Of a stretch of 64,000 nt of DNA, positions 15,890 to 24,628 are shown piece by piece (the first letter of the stretch is position 1; each line of letters opens with the position of its first letter). The notes beneath the pieces are model-generated. The model had not been told where the DNA came from. It was given only the letters and a program-made list of their open reading frames with translations, and ran no database searches. The DNA comes from Bacillota bacterium. Lineage in GTDB: Bacteria > Bacillota > Clostridia > Christensenellales > Aristaeellaceae. Position numbers and translations under genes: made by a program. The stretch lies in contig JASGUQ010000014.1 of NCBI GenBank assembly GCA_030057655.1, forward strand, positions 1 to 64,000. Reading direction: 5' to 3'.

Positions 15890-17698
15890 ATGAAAACGAA
15901 AATCCAACTTTTTGCCCTTCTGACCATCCTGGCACTGGTCGGGACAGCTGTTTGCGTTTCGGCGCAAGAACCTGCAGCGGCGCCGGCGTCCTATGAGCCG
16001 GAGGCAGTGCCCGTCCATCCGACGCTCCTGGCCAAGTATGAGGAGTTCTTTCCGCCTGCGGTGTTAAGCGTGACAGACGGCGTCTGGGTCGCCAGAGGAT
16101 ACAACCGGGACAACCCCGTGCTGATTGAGGGGGATGACGGTTTGATTATCGTAGATCCCGGGGAGAGCATCCCTGCGGCGCAGAAGGTCAGGGACGCGTT
16201 CAATGCCAACCTGGACAATATCTTCGACAAGAAACCCGTCAAAGCAATCATCTACACCCACCACCATGACTGCCATGTCAACGGCGCCTCCGTCTTTGCC
16301 CAGGAGCAAACGGAGATCATCGGCCATGAGAGCCTGCTGAGCAACATGTTCAGCGAGTGGTTTGGCCCGGTCTATCCATCGCGGGTTGAGGGCGGCGTCA
16401 AGATGGTGGGAGTGTTGTTCCAGGACGCGCCCGTCCGGGACGGCAAAGGCTGGTTTGCCGGTTATGGCCTTGCCGGGACGCAGACCAACGGGCCATCAGG
16501 CTTCCTGACACCAACAAAAACCATCGGGGAAGAGACAAGGCTGACGATTTCCGGTGTTGATGTAGATCTCATTCCAGTTTCCGGTGAGACGACAGATGTC
16601 CTCTTTGTGTGGCTGCCGCAAAAAGAAGTCCTGATCCAGATCGCCGTCGTCTATGAGGCTTTTCCGGCCATTTCGACCACGCGGGGCAGCCGTCTGAGGG
16701 ATCCGCTGGATTATGTCAACAGCCTGAAAATTGCCAGGGGACTCAACCCCGAACACCTGGTGGCGATCCATGGCCCCAATCCCGTCACCAGCGGAAAAGA
16801 AAACGTCAATCAATACCTCACCAACTTCAGCGACGCAATCCAGTTTGTGAATGACCAAACACTCCACTACATGAACAAAGGTTATACGGCAGGAGAGATG
16901 ATGGACCTGATCGTGCTGCCGCCCCATCTTGCCTCCAGCCCTTATTTGCAGGAGATTTATGGATCAAAAGAATGGAACATCGTTCACATCTTCCGCTATT
17001 ACCGCGGCTACTACACGGGCGAAGTAAGGGATCTGTTTCCGCAGTCTACCCAGAGCGAGGCAGAGATGTCGGCCTTCCTCGCTCAAGGCGATGGTGATCT
17101 GGCAAGCAAAGCTCAGGCGGCTTTGGACATCAACCCGGAATGGGCATTGAGGCTTGCTGATGACGCGCTCCTGTTGGACCCGGACAACCCTGTGGCATTT
17201 GAAACCAAGAAGACGGCCATGCTGGCCCTGGCAGAGAGCACGATGAATTCGCAGGCGCGCAACATGCTTCTGTCCGACTACTTGCTGATGACTGGCCAGA
17301 CCCGCAGGGCCTTCGCGCTTGCTGATCCAAAGCTTGTTTTTTCAAGGATCGACGATAAATTTGTTGAGCTGATGCCCATGACCACCCTGCATCGCATCCT
17401 GGCCGTTAGCATCAACGCATCCAAATCGATGGAGCAGGACGTCGTCGTTGGGCTTCAACTGACCGACATCAAGACGAATGACCCCCAGCACTACACATTC
17501 AACGCTCGCAAGGGCATTCTTGAGGTGGATCCCCCATCCGCGAGCAAAGGCCAGTTCGAGATCGTGACCGATTCGCTGACCTGGAAGCAACTGGTTCTGT
17601 CGAAAATCGATCCGAAAGACGCCATAGCAAATGGAAAAGTGGTTATTTCTGGAGGAGATCCGGAAAACTTCTATTCTTTCATGGAGCTTTTCAATTAA
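15890..17698 (+). CDS. Secreted alkylsulfatase-like metallo-beta-lactamase-fold hydrolase
   Basis: A 602-residue exported protein. A signal peptide (MKTKIQLFALLTILALVGTA, cleavage near VSA) is followed by a metallo-beta-lactamase domain to about residue 300. An alkylsulfatase-type helical dimerisation domain (about 310-450, with ALRLADDALLLDPDNPVA and a YYRGYYTGEVRDLFP segment) and a SCP2-like C-terminal domain (about 485-602) follow. This is the SdsA1/type III sulfatase order, enzymes that cleave alkyl sulfate esters. The first metal motif reads T-H124-H-H126-D-C128-H129: Cys stands where the family has Asp. Altered metal binding or a different ester substrate is therefore possible. The ATG at 15890 follows AAAGGAG. 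Confidence 0.82.
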   Translation: MKTKIQLFALLTILALVGTAVCVSAQEPAAAPASYEPEAVPVHPTLLAKYEEFFPPAVLSVTDGVWVARGYNRDNPVLIEGDDGLIIVDPGESIPAAQKVRDAFNANLDNIFDKKPVKAIIYTHHHDCHVNGASVFAQEQTEIIGHESLLSNMFSEWFGPVYPSRVEGGVKMVGVLFQDAPVRDGKGWFAGYGLAGTQTNGPSGFLTPTKTIGEETRLTISGVDVDLIPVSGETTDVLFVWLPQKEVLIQIAVVYEAFPAISTTRGSRLRDPLDYVNSLKIARGLNPEHLVAIHGPNPVTSGKENVNQYLTNFSDAIQFVNDQTLHYMNKGYTAGEMMDLIVLPPHLASSPYLQEIYGSKEWNIVHIFRYYRGYYTGEVRDLFPQSTQSEAEMSAFLAQGDGDLASKAQAALDINPEWALRLADDALLLDPDNPVAFETKKTAMLALAESTMNSQARNMLLSDYLLMTGQTRRAFALADPKLVFSRIDDKFVELMPMTTLHRILAVSINASKSMEQDVVVGLQLTDIKTNDPQHYTFNARKGILEVDPPSASKGQFEIVTDSLTWKQLVLSKIDPKDAIANGKVVISGGDPENFYSFMELFN

Positions 17699-17799
17699 AG
17701 GAAGACACGGCTACGTCTTAACTGCCAATCCTTATTAAAAAAAGAAGGACAACTCCGCCAATGATCCCGGAACGAACACAAATAAAGGAGGAAATCCCC

Positions 17800-18729
17800 G
17801 TGAAAAAAATGATTGCCCGTGCAGCTGGTTTGATTCTTTTGACCCTGCTCTTTCTGACAGCTGCCCTGGCTGAACAGGCCGGCGCGGCCGGCCTGCCCAG
17901 CCCTGTTTTTGAATCGACTGCTGAGGAGGCCATGAAGGTTTCAGGCACCCATGGCGCAAATCTTTTTTATGACGACTCCGCAGACATCCGCTATTCCTAT
18001 ATCAAAGGCGGCGAAGGGCCGGTCATTTTCCAGGTGAAGTTTGTCTGGGAGGGAAGTGATTGCACCATCCGTGTGTTCAAGGGCGCGCAGATGGAGGATC
18101 TGTCCGGCATGCATTACCCATGGGATAAGGACATCCGGGTGATGGCCGGCGTCTGGCAGGCGCGCGCGATGTTGAGCGAGGACGAGGCCGGCGTGGTGAT
18201 GTGGTATGACGCGCGCAACGGGCTGGTGTACAACATCGCCATGACAGGGGAAGTGACGCTGTTTAAGCTGATGAAACTGGCCATGGTCAACGCGGAAGGG
18301 GAAGGGGAACAGGGGCTGACCGGCCTGCCCAACCCCGTCCATGAGGCGACTGAAGAAGAGGCCATGAAGGCCTCAGGCACCCTTGGCGCCAAACTGCCTG
18401 ACGGGGCTGAAGACCCTGTCTATTCCTACATTGATGGTCACGAAGGGCCGGTCGTGTTCCAGGTGAAGTTTGTCTGGGAGGGGGCTGAATGCACCGTCCG
18501 CGTGTTCAAGGGCGCGCAGCTTGCCGACCTGTCCGGCATGTACTACCCCTGGGAGCAAGAGGAAGAAGTGATGATCGGCGCCCATCCGGGGCGTGTGGCC
18601 TGCAATGAGGATGTGCTTGGCGTGGTGATGTGGCATGACGCTGAAAAGGGACTGGTGTACAACGCGTCCATGTCCGGAAACGCGACGAAGGATAGGCTGA
18701 TGAGTTTGGCCCTGGCGAACGCCGAGTGA
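17800..18729 (+). CDS. Secreted protein with an internal tandem duplication
   Basis: A 309-residue exported protein of unknown function. A signal peptide ends near ALA (about residue 23). Two homologous units of about 130 residues follow (about 28-160 and 175-305). Both open with GLP(S/N)PV(F/H)E(S/A)T and EEAMK(V/A)SGT, and share GP(V)(I/V)FQVKFVWEG, CT(I/V)RVFKGAQ and VVMW(Y/H)DA. The start is the GTG at 17800, set by AGGAGG at 17788-17793. The gene lies 100 bp after the alkylsulfatase gene and before a DUF1254 gene, and may be cotranscribed with both. Confidence 0.7.
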   Translation: MKKMIARAAGLILLTLLFLTAALAEQAGAAGLPSPVFESTAEEAMKVSGTHGANLFYDDSADIRYSYIKGGEGPVIFQVKFVWEGSDCTIRVFKGAQMEDLSGMHYPWDKDIRVMAGVWQARAMLSEDEAGVVMWYDARNGLVYNIAMTGEVTLFKLMKLAMVNAEGEGEQGLTGLPNPVHEATEEEAMKASGTLGAKLPDGAEDPVYSYIDGHEGPVVFQVKFVWEGAECTVRVFKGAQLADLSGMYYPWEQEEEVMIGAHPGRVACNEDVLGVVMWHDAEKGLVYNASMSGNATKDRLMSLALANAE

Positions 18730-18851
18730 GAGCAGGGGATGACGCCTGGGCCTGACAGGACCCCCTTCCGCGCTTTGTTTGCCCATGGGAATCACACGGA
18801 AAAGGATGTGCTGAAAAACAGCAAGCTGTTTTGAGAAAAGGAAAGGCCATC

Positions 18852-20258
18852 ATGATAACGGATCTGAGACTTGTCCTTGCCGCTGCCTTGATTTTTTCAA
18901 TGCCGGTACCGCCCGCTTGCGGCTCGTCTGAGTCAGACTTGGAAGAGACGCTTCAAAACTCCGAAACCGGGGATGAGGTCTGGAAGGCCGTCAGAGAAGC
19001 CTGCCTCTATGCGTTTCCCCTGGTTCTGATGGATTTGACAAAGACATTATCGACCAACACGGTAGAACCTGATGCTAAGAAGGGCAGGGCCCCCGTCAAT
19101 CAGCTGATGCATGGGCAAGGGCTTGCGGACGCAGATTTTAAAACAATCGTTTCGCCGAATGTTGACACGGTGTGTTCCCAGGCTTGGTATGACCTCAGCG
19201 GCGAACCCATGGTCTATGTGCTTCCTGAAACGGACAGGTTCTGCCAGGTGCAGATCCTGGACGCGTGGACGAAAACGGTTTGTGTGTTGGATCAGGCCGG
19301 TGCCTATGCCGTTGCCCATATCGGGTGGGAAGGCGATCTGCCAGAGGGCGTGACCCGCATTGACGTCCCCACCGAGACGGCATGGTCCATCGCGCGCATT
19401 GTTTTGTCGGGTGAAGAGGATCTGCCGGGTGTCCGCGTCATTCAGAAAAACATGAGGCTCCTTCCTTTATCAGCCTATGTTAACGGCGGTGAGCACACCC
19501 CTGAAAAAGGCAGCTACACCCAAGAGAATGACTATGTCCCGGTTGAAAAAATCCTGTCGATGGGGCCGAAGGCTTTCTTTGACAAGGCCAACAAACTGAT
19601 GAAAACCAACCCTCCGGCTTTGGATGATGCCAGGATACTTACAAAGCTTGCGGCCATCAAGGTCGGGCCAGGCATGGACTTTGATCCCAGCGTTTTAACC
19701 GGCGATGTCGCGGTTCAGTGGAAAAACATGATCCAAAGCCTTGCGTCGGCGTTTGAAAATGAGGCGGCGAAATTCTCGGCAAAACTCGGTCAATGGACAT
19801 ATTTTGGCGCGCCCATCGGGGATTTTGGGACAGCGTATGCCTACCGTGCGGCGGTCGCGCTGGGCGGGCTTGGCGCGAACACGGTGGATGTGGCGCTCTA
19901 TCTGAGGACGGATGTCGATGAATCAGGAAAGGCGCTTATAGCTGAAAAGACCTATGTGATGCGCTTTAAAACACTTCCTCCCATCAAGGCAGGCGGGTTC
20001 TGGTCTTTAACGGCTTATGGAAGCGATCATTTCCTGATCGACAACCCCATTGACCGTTACTGCATCAACGACCGGACAGACTATGTTTTAAATGAGGATG
20101 GCTCGCTGGACATTACATTGTCTAAGGAGCAGCCGGATGACCTTTCAAACTGGCTACCTGTTTCCGGCGATTATTTCCATTTTATTTTGCGCATTTACAC
20201 TCCGGACATGGACGCTCTTTCAACCTGGCAGCCGCCTGTTATCCGTGCTTTGAATTGA
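18852..20258 (+). CDS. Exported DUF1254/DUF1214 protein
   Basis: A 468-residue protein. A hydrophobic leader (about 1-25) ends in PPACGSS, so a lipoprotein with an atypical lipobox is possible. The N-terminal DUF1254 part (about 45-175) contains AFPLVLMDLTKTLSTNT, an Asn-Val-Asp segment (IVSPNVDTVCSQAWYDLSGE) and MVYVLPETDRFCQVQILDAW. The C-terminal DUF1214 part (about 350-460) has FWSLTAYGSDHFLIDNP and the ending NWLPVSGDYFHFILRIYTPD. The biochemical role of the family is unknown. Distant relatives are often next to sulfatases and lipases. The ATG at 18852 is preferred over a TTG at 18831. Confidence 0.85.
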   Translation: MITDLRLVLAAALIFSMPVPPACGSSESDLEETLQNSETGDEVWKAVREACLYAFPLVLMDLTKTLSTNTVEPDAKKGRAPVNQLMHGQGLADADFKTIVSPNVDTVCSQAWYDLSGEPMVYVLPETDRFCQVQILDAWTKTVCVLDQAGAYAVAHIGWEGDLPEGVTRIDVPTETAWSIARIVLSGEEDLPGVRVIQKNMRLLPLSAYVNGGEHTPEKGSYTQENDYVPVEKILSMGPKAFFDKANKLMKTNPPALDDARILTKLAAIKVGPGMDFDPSVLTGDVAVQWKNMIQSLASAFENEAAKFSAKLGQWTYFGAPIGDFGTAYAYRAAVALGGLGANTVDVALYLRTDVDESGKALIAEKTYVMRFKTLPPIKAGGFWSLTAYGSDHFLIDNPIDRYCINDRTDYVLNEDGSLDITLSKEQPDDLSNWLPVSGDYFHFILRIYTPDMDALSTWQPPVIRALN

Positions 20259-20283
20259 CAAATTGGCATCAAGCGTAATTAGA

Positions 20284-20325
20284 AGGGGCTGAAGCAGAAC
20301 GGAAAACCGCTTCAGCCCTTTTTTT
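20284..20325 (+). terminator. Terminator of the DUF1254 gene
   Basis: A 10-bp stem GGGCTGAAGC / GCTTCAGCCC (20286-20295 and 20309-20318) followed by seven T's. It closes the 15.9-20.3 kb gene group. Confidence 0.9.
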
Positions 20326-20361
20326 GACAGCCTGCGCCTCATGGCTTTATTGGAGAGAGGA

Positions 20362-20952
20362 TTACTTCAACTGATTGGCGTACTTGATGTATTGCCAGTC
20401 CCCGATTTCAAATTTCTTTTCGGTGATGATTTCCCTCAGTTGACGGGTTTCGACAAATTCGTCTGTTACGGTCACAAAGAGCTGTTTTCCATCTTTCTCG
20501 ACCAGGTAAAACTCTTTGTCCGTGTTTTTTATTCTGTTGATGATGGAGGGAATTCCCAGCGGCGCGTCAAACAGGAAACTGACCAAATAATCAATCACCT
20601 TCTCGCCCTTGGTCAGCTTTGGATCCCCAAGCAAAGAATGAATGATGGCGCCTGGAAACTTCTCTTTCATGAGGCGGTCTTTTTTCTTTTTTTTGCTCCC
20701 GATCCCATATTGAAACAAATCGTATTGCTCGCGGATCACATGTTCAATCATCGCTTCCACGTCATCAAGCAAATAATCAATGTTCACGTTTAAAAGCTGA
20801 GCCAATGATTTTAAGTTTTCCACATCAGGAAGCCCCAGGTTGGATTCCCATTTCGCGATGGCGGACCTTGAAAGCGCCATCTTTTCAGCGAGCTGTTCCT
20901 GGGTTAATCCGCACTGTTTTCTTGCCTCTTTTATTTTTTCACCCAATGTCAT
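20362..20952 (-). CDS. XRE-family regulator with C-terminal sensor-like domain
   Basis: A 196-residue regulator. The N-terminal HTH (residues about 4-60) reads LGEKIKEARKQCGLTQEQLA, EKMALSRSAIAKWESNLGLP and LAQLLNVNIDYLLDD, a textbook Cro/CI fold. Residues 75-196 form a mixed domain without a recognised family; it carries a basic SKKKKKDRLMKEKF stretch and two beta-rich segments. The start at 20952 has GGAGG 8 bp upstream; ATGs 6 and 15 bp further up would overlap that site. A good promoter and a palindromic operator lie just upstream, so it is probably autoregulated. Confidence 0.85.
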   Translation of the reverse strand: MTLGEKIKEARKQCGLTQEQLAEKMALSRSAIAKWESNLGLPDVENLKSLAQLLNVNIDYLLDDVEAMIEHVIREQYDLFQYGIGSKKKKKDRLMKEKFPGAIIHSLLGDPKLTKGEKVIDYLVSFLFDAPLGIPSIINRIKNTDKEFYLVEKDGKQLFVTVTDEFVETRQLREIITEKKFEIGDWQYIKYANQLK

Positions 20953-20984
20953 TTCCATTCCCTCCAAGCGTTTGATCAGGGCTT

Positions 20985-21050
20985 ATTCTAAAGGGAGAAA
21001 CCTTTTGCAGCAAGAAACTAACTGTAACATCGCTGTTACTCTCCGTAACA
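20985..21050 (-). promoter_or_regulatory. Promoter and likely operator of the XRE gene
   Basis: On the minus strand TTGCTG (21008-21013), 17 bp, TAGAAT (20985-20990). Immediately upstream is GTAACA-TCGC-TGTTAC (21024-21039), a perfect 6-bp dyad, with a third half-site GTAACA at 21045-21050. Confidence 0.65.
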
Positions 21051-21106
21051 TCATCCCAAAAAACCTCTTCCTGCACGGAAACGCAAGGCAGCCGCAGGAT
21101 AAATAT

Positions 21107-21138
21107 CAAAAAAGGCCGTTGTTTTACGACCTTTTTTG
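21107..21138 (-). terminator. Terminator of the GerMN-like gene
   Basis: CAAAAAAGG / CCTTTTTTG (21107-21115 and 21130-21138) with an inner CCGT/ACG pairing; on the minus strand it ends in CCTTTTTTG. Confidence 0.75.
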
Positions 21139-21153
21139 ACAAACTGTTCCGGA

Positions 21154-22107
21154 TCACTCGGGCATTTTGTCCCCCTGGCCCAGTTCAAGCAGGGAGCCGA
21201 TCAGCTGGTTTCCGGTTTCAGAGAGCAGGTAAACATCCTGGCTGTCTGAACTGCAGCCCACGGCGTATTCCCAGGCCTTCGTGTTAAAGGCGCCGCTGAC
21301 TGAAAGCAGATAAAATTCCTCGCCGTCAATGTCGGTCACGTCCACGCAGGTGATGAACATCGGATTTTCTTTGCTGTAATCCGTGCCTTGAACCAATTTG
21401 TCTTTGAGCACCAGGTTGTACAGCCCGCTTGCCGCTTCACAGGGGCTCAGGTTCTCCCCGGGATCGCTTGTCAAAAGGGAATTAAAGAAAACGCCCTCTG
21501 TAATCTGTTCGCCGTCATGGCCAGCTTCTTCACCCTTGCCGCCGGCGTGCGCTATAAAGAAGGCGCTTCCCTCATAGGGCTGATCGACCGGCAGCACCGG
21601 CAATCCCAGCGCCGCCATATCCTCCGGGTTTAGGAAGGTAATGGGCTGCCCATTCGACTGGTAATAAACAGCCGTTATTCCCAGGTTGTTCTTGAGCGTC
21701 GCGGCCAGACTGTCCATCATGAACCAGTTCAGGCTGACGGCGTCATAAAAATGGAAGTCTTCCTTGAATGCGCGGTCGCCGATTCCGGAAATGAGCGTGG
21801 AATCCTTTGACCAGTCAACAAGGACGCTTTTCTCATCCGGGAAGGACACGTCGTTTAGCTTGAAGTCCAGCCCCGTCCAGTCCGACAAGCCGTCGGCCAG
21901 CGCAAAGGCGATGAGCGAGCGCGACGCGGGTTCGTTTTCAAACGGCACGGTGATCTGCTTTTCCTCGATGATGTCAAAAGAGAAGTCGGCGTACAAGGTC
22001 AGACTGGCGGTTTTCCCGGTGTTTGTGGCCTGATCCGCGCTGCTGATGGCGCAGGCGCAAAACGACATGACCAGTACCAGCAGAATTGAGAGCACTTGTT
22101 TTTTCAT
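21154..22107 (-). CDS. Secreted protein with a GerMN-like region
   Basis: A 317-residue exported protein. The leader (MKKQVLSILLVLVMSFCACA) could be a signal peptide or a non-canonical lipoprotein signal. Residues about 40-165 are arranged like the GerMN domain of sporulation and germination proteins: a beta strand, RSLIAFALADGLSDWTG, a loop LNDVSFPDEKSVLVDWSKDS, an amphipathic helix (SLNWFMMDSLAATLKNNLGI) and a closing strand TAVYYQSNGQPI. The assignment rests on this order, not on strict motifs. The second half (about 195-300) is not recognised. It has its own promoter region and terminator. Confidence 0.55.
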   Translation of the reverse strand: MKKQVLSILLVLVMSFCACAISSADQATNTGKTASLTLYADFSFDIIEEKQITVPFENEPASRSLIAFALADGLSDWTGLDFKLNDVSFPDEKSVLVDWSKDSTLISGIGDRAFKEDFHFYDAVSLNWFMMDSLAATLKNNLGITAVYYQSNGQPITFLNPEDMAALGLPVLPVDQPYEGSAFFIAHAGGKGEEAGHDGEQITEGVFFNSLLTSDPGENLSPCEAASGLYNLVLKDKLVQGTDYSKENPMFITCVDVTDIDGEEFYLLSVSGAFNTKAWEYAVGCSSDSQDVYLLSETGNQLIGSLLELGQGDKMPE

Positions 22108-22196
22108 TTGCGTTTTTCTAACCTTTCTTCTTTTGTCTTTATACCAATAAAGCGAAACAAACGGGCTTCTTCATGCACAGTATCACATAAAAAAGT

Positions 22197-22222
22197 CCGT
22201 TCTTGGGTAAAAAGCCTATATA
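22197..22222 (-). promoter_or_regulatory. Weak third copy of the LuxR-neighbour element
   Basis: Minus strand TATATA, a T-tract and CCCAAGAACGG, similar to CCCAAAAACGG at 16-26, but the later half (GTATTCC) and the -10 spacing are not conserved. It lies about 90 bp upstream of the gene starting at 22107. Confidence 0.25.
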
Positions 22223-22227
22223 TTCAA

Positions 22228-22260
22228 CAGCATGCCTGATCTGCGCGACCAGGCATGCTG
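22228..22260 (-). terminator. Perfect 11-bp hairpin downstream of the 748-residue secreted protein gene
   Basis: CAGCATGCCTG / CAGGCATGCTG (22228-22238 and 22250-22260). It has no T-tract, so it could be a weak terminator or an mRNA-stabilising hairpin. Confidence 0.45.
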
Positions 22261-22315
22261 CGGAAACGGATGATTATTTGATGGTTATTCCGCTTGCTGT
22301 TGTTTTCACATTCTT

Positions 22316-24562
22316 TTAATGGAAATCCGACAGATCTGCGTCGCGGAAGTGAACGTCGCCTTCTTCCGAGCTTTCCAGCTTGAGCGTATGCCGGTAGTTT
22401 GTACCCTTGATCGTGGTTGGATCGCTCTTGCTGTATTCGCCCAGGTCGCCAAACAGCAGTTCCTCGCCATACCAGTACGGCCCGGAACCCCACACAACGG
22501 TGTACTCGCCGCTTGGAACCCTGACAGTGGTGCTCTTGCCCGCCGCAACAAAGCAGGAAACTGCCAGCTCGTTGCTGTTGGCGCGGCGCATCTGGATGTA
22601 GGTGGCTTTGCTGTCCTTTGCAAGCCGGAAGGTCACCTGCGTGCCGGATGTGGACCCGGACAGCCTGCCGGTCTTCGGCAGAGGGAGGGCGGCGATGTCG
22701 GGCAGCCGGTTGACGGCCCTTTCCAGCGCTTCCGCTGTTTCCTCATAGTCAAAAGCGCTCAGGTACTGGGCATAGTCCGCGGGTAGCCTTTCATTGATCA
22801 GGTCGTCGATGCTGAAGGTGACGGTGAATTTGTAGGCGGCATTTTTCTTCGCAGCCGCGGCCTTGTCGGCAATGCTCTGCATCAGCGCCTCCAGAAGCGC
22901 TTCAGGGGTATCAAAGCGTTCCGCTTTGGGCAAATAAGCCTGAGTGTCAAGCACAGCGGTTTGCGCAAGCTGCAGCAGCGCGGCTGGATCAACGCCTGTG
23001 CAGTTCATGGCCAGCGCGTTTGGCCCGCCTTTAACGCTCAGCTTCGGGCTCTTCTGCGCGTAAAACAGGGAAGACAGCGAGCTGTCGGGAACATCATTGG
23101 TCAGCCCCGCTGCGTTCAGCCAGGCAACAAAGGCCTCTGTTGGCTTGAGCAGGTCGGAAGCCTCCGTCAGCTTTCCATCGATTGGTGAAGGGAAGAAATG
23201 CGCGGTCAGGGCGGCGGAAAACTCCTTGCCGCCAAAGGCCTTCTGCGCGGCGGAAGCCGCCTTGTTGACAGCCTTCTTCAGCGCGTTCAAGCCATTTGCC
23301 GTTATTGTTCCGTCCTGAACGGGCACGCTGAGCGGCAGGCGGTAAGCGGCCGCGTTGGTCAGGGCGGACATCAGCCATGCGGTTTTGTTTTCCGCGTCGG
23401 CGTATTTGCCCAGTTCGGACAGCAGCGGGTCATATCCGCGAAGGCTGAAGGTCAGCGCTCCGTCCTCAAGCTTCACATCCTTCGCGCCCGCGCTGTAAAT
23501 GGCCGCCTGCCAGGCGTTCTTGGTCTTATCGGCCTGCTCGGCCAGAATGCCGTTCAGCACGCTGCCAACATTCAGGGGTGTGATCTTCCGCGCTGAGACG
23601 GCCTTGGCGCGTTCTTTAATCAGCGCCGAGCGGATTTTCTCTGCGAAGGCTGTGTATTCCCTGCCTTCGAAAAACTCCGGAACATCCGCTTTGGCGACCC
23701 AGTTATCCCAGGAGTAAATGGTGTTTGCCAGCCTGTTTGAGCGGGTCAACGAGGCAATGGCGGAGCGTGATTTCGCGTTTGTCAGGGTCAGTGAAACCGT
23801 GCAGTTATAGCCTTTAACATACGGTTCCTCGCTGCCGTAGTAGCCGCGGAAGGGGTATTGCAGATTAAAAACCAGGAAGGAGGAGGCCAGGTTCGGGTTG
23901 CCGGTGATGATCATGGCGTCGTCTTCCAATTCATAAAACAGTTCGCCGATGTAGCTGGTCAGCGTGTTATAAAATTCACCCTCCTCATCCTTTCTCCAGC
24001 CGGTTTCAGGATAAGACTCCGCGCTGTCCTTCACAACCACGCAGACAAACCCGGCGCGGGGGCGGGACGGCTTGAACTTCGCGTACGAAACGCCGTAAAA
24101 ACCAGCGAAATCCGATTCCGACCAGTAGACCGGTTCATGGCAGAACTGCGCGCCTGGATCGGCGAGCAGCGCCTTCATCGCGTCTGATACCTCTGTTGTG
24201 CTGTAGATGATTGGGTCGCTGTTCCGGATGCCCGCATTCTCGGGCAGCGCCTGGTCAGAATGGGGAAATCTGTTTTGAAAGCGCCGGTATTCCTCTGTGT
24301 CGCTGGCGGCAATGTTTTCGACAAACCAGTAGAAGATGTCGGTCAGCTCGTTTGCCTCCGCCAGCGCGTACATTTCTTCTCCAACCGTTTTTGGATCCAT
24401 GCCGTCTGCCAGCGCCCGGTCAGCGGTTTCCAGCAGGCTCTCCACGCCATCGCAGCTGCCATAGGCGGCAAGCCCGGTCCGCGCCGTGTCCCCGGCCAGG
24501 GCAGGCGCGCACAGGGAAAGTATCAGAATCAGGGCCAGTACCCGGGCGAACAGCTTGTTCAT
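22316..24562 (-). CDS. Large secreted protein of unknown function
   Basis: A 748-residue exported protein. A signal peptide (MNKLFARVLALILILSLCAP, cleavage near ALA) is followed by a region of about 260 residues with repeated aromatic and acidic patches and then mixed alpha/beta sequence rich in Ala and Leu helices. No transmembrane segment, sorting motif or known catalytic motif is visible. The C-terminal 90 residues (GTQVTFRLAKDSKATYIQMR onward) are beta-rich and end in a beta-sandwich-like pattern. It is followed on the same strand by no gene and preceded by another secreted unknown with 66 bp between, so both may be expressed together. Confidence 0.7.
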   Translation of the reverse strand: MNKLFARVLALILILSLCAPALAGDTARTGLAAYGSCDGVESLLETADRALADGMDPKTVGEEMYALAEANELTDIFYWFVENIAASDTEEYRRFQNRFPHSDQALPENAGIRNSDPIIYSTTEVSDAMKALLADPGAQFCHEPVYWSESDFAGFYGVSYAKFKPSRPRAGFVCVVVKDSAESYPETGWRKDEEGEFYNTLTSYIGELFYELEDDAMIITGNPNLASSFLVFNLQYPFRGYYGSEEPYVKGYNCTVSLTLTNAKSRSAIASLTRSNRLANTIYSWDNWVAKADVPEFFEGREYTAFAEKIRSALIKERAKAVSARKITPLNVGSVLNGILAEQADKTKNAWQAAIYSAGAKDVKLEDGALTFSLRGYDPLLSELGKYADAENKTAWLMSALTNAAAYRLPLSVPVQDGTITANGLNALKKAVNKAASAAQKAFGGKEFSAALTAHFFPSPIDGKLTEASDLLKPTEAFVAWLNAAGLTNDVPDSSLSSLFYAQKSPKLSVKGGPNALAMNCTGVDPAALLQLAQTAVLDTQAYLPKAERFDTPEALLEALMQSIADKAAAAKKNAAYKFTVTFSIDDLINERLPADYAQYLSAFDYEETAEALERAVNRLPDIAALPLPKTGRLSGSTSGTQVTFRLAKDSKATYIQMRRANSNELAVSCFVAAGKSTTVRVPSGEYTVVWGSGPYWYGEELLFGDLGEYSKSDPTTIKGTNYRHTLKLESSEEGDVHFRDADLSDFH

Positions 24563-24628
24563 GATCGTTTTCCTCCTTGCAGTTATGCCATTTTACTATT
24601 GATACAGTTTGTCAAACAATCCTTTGGG

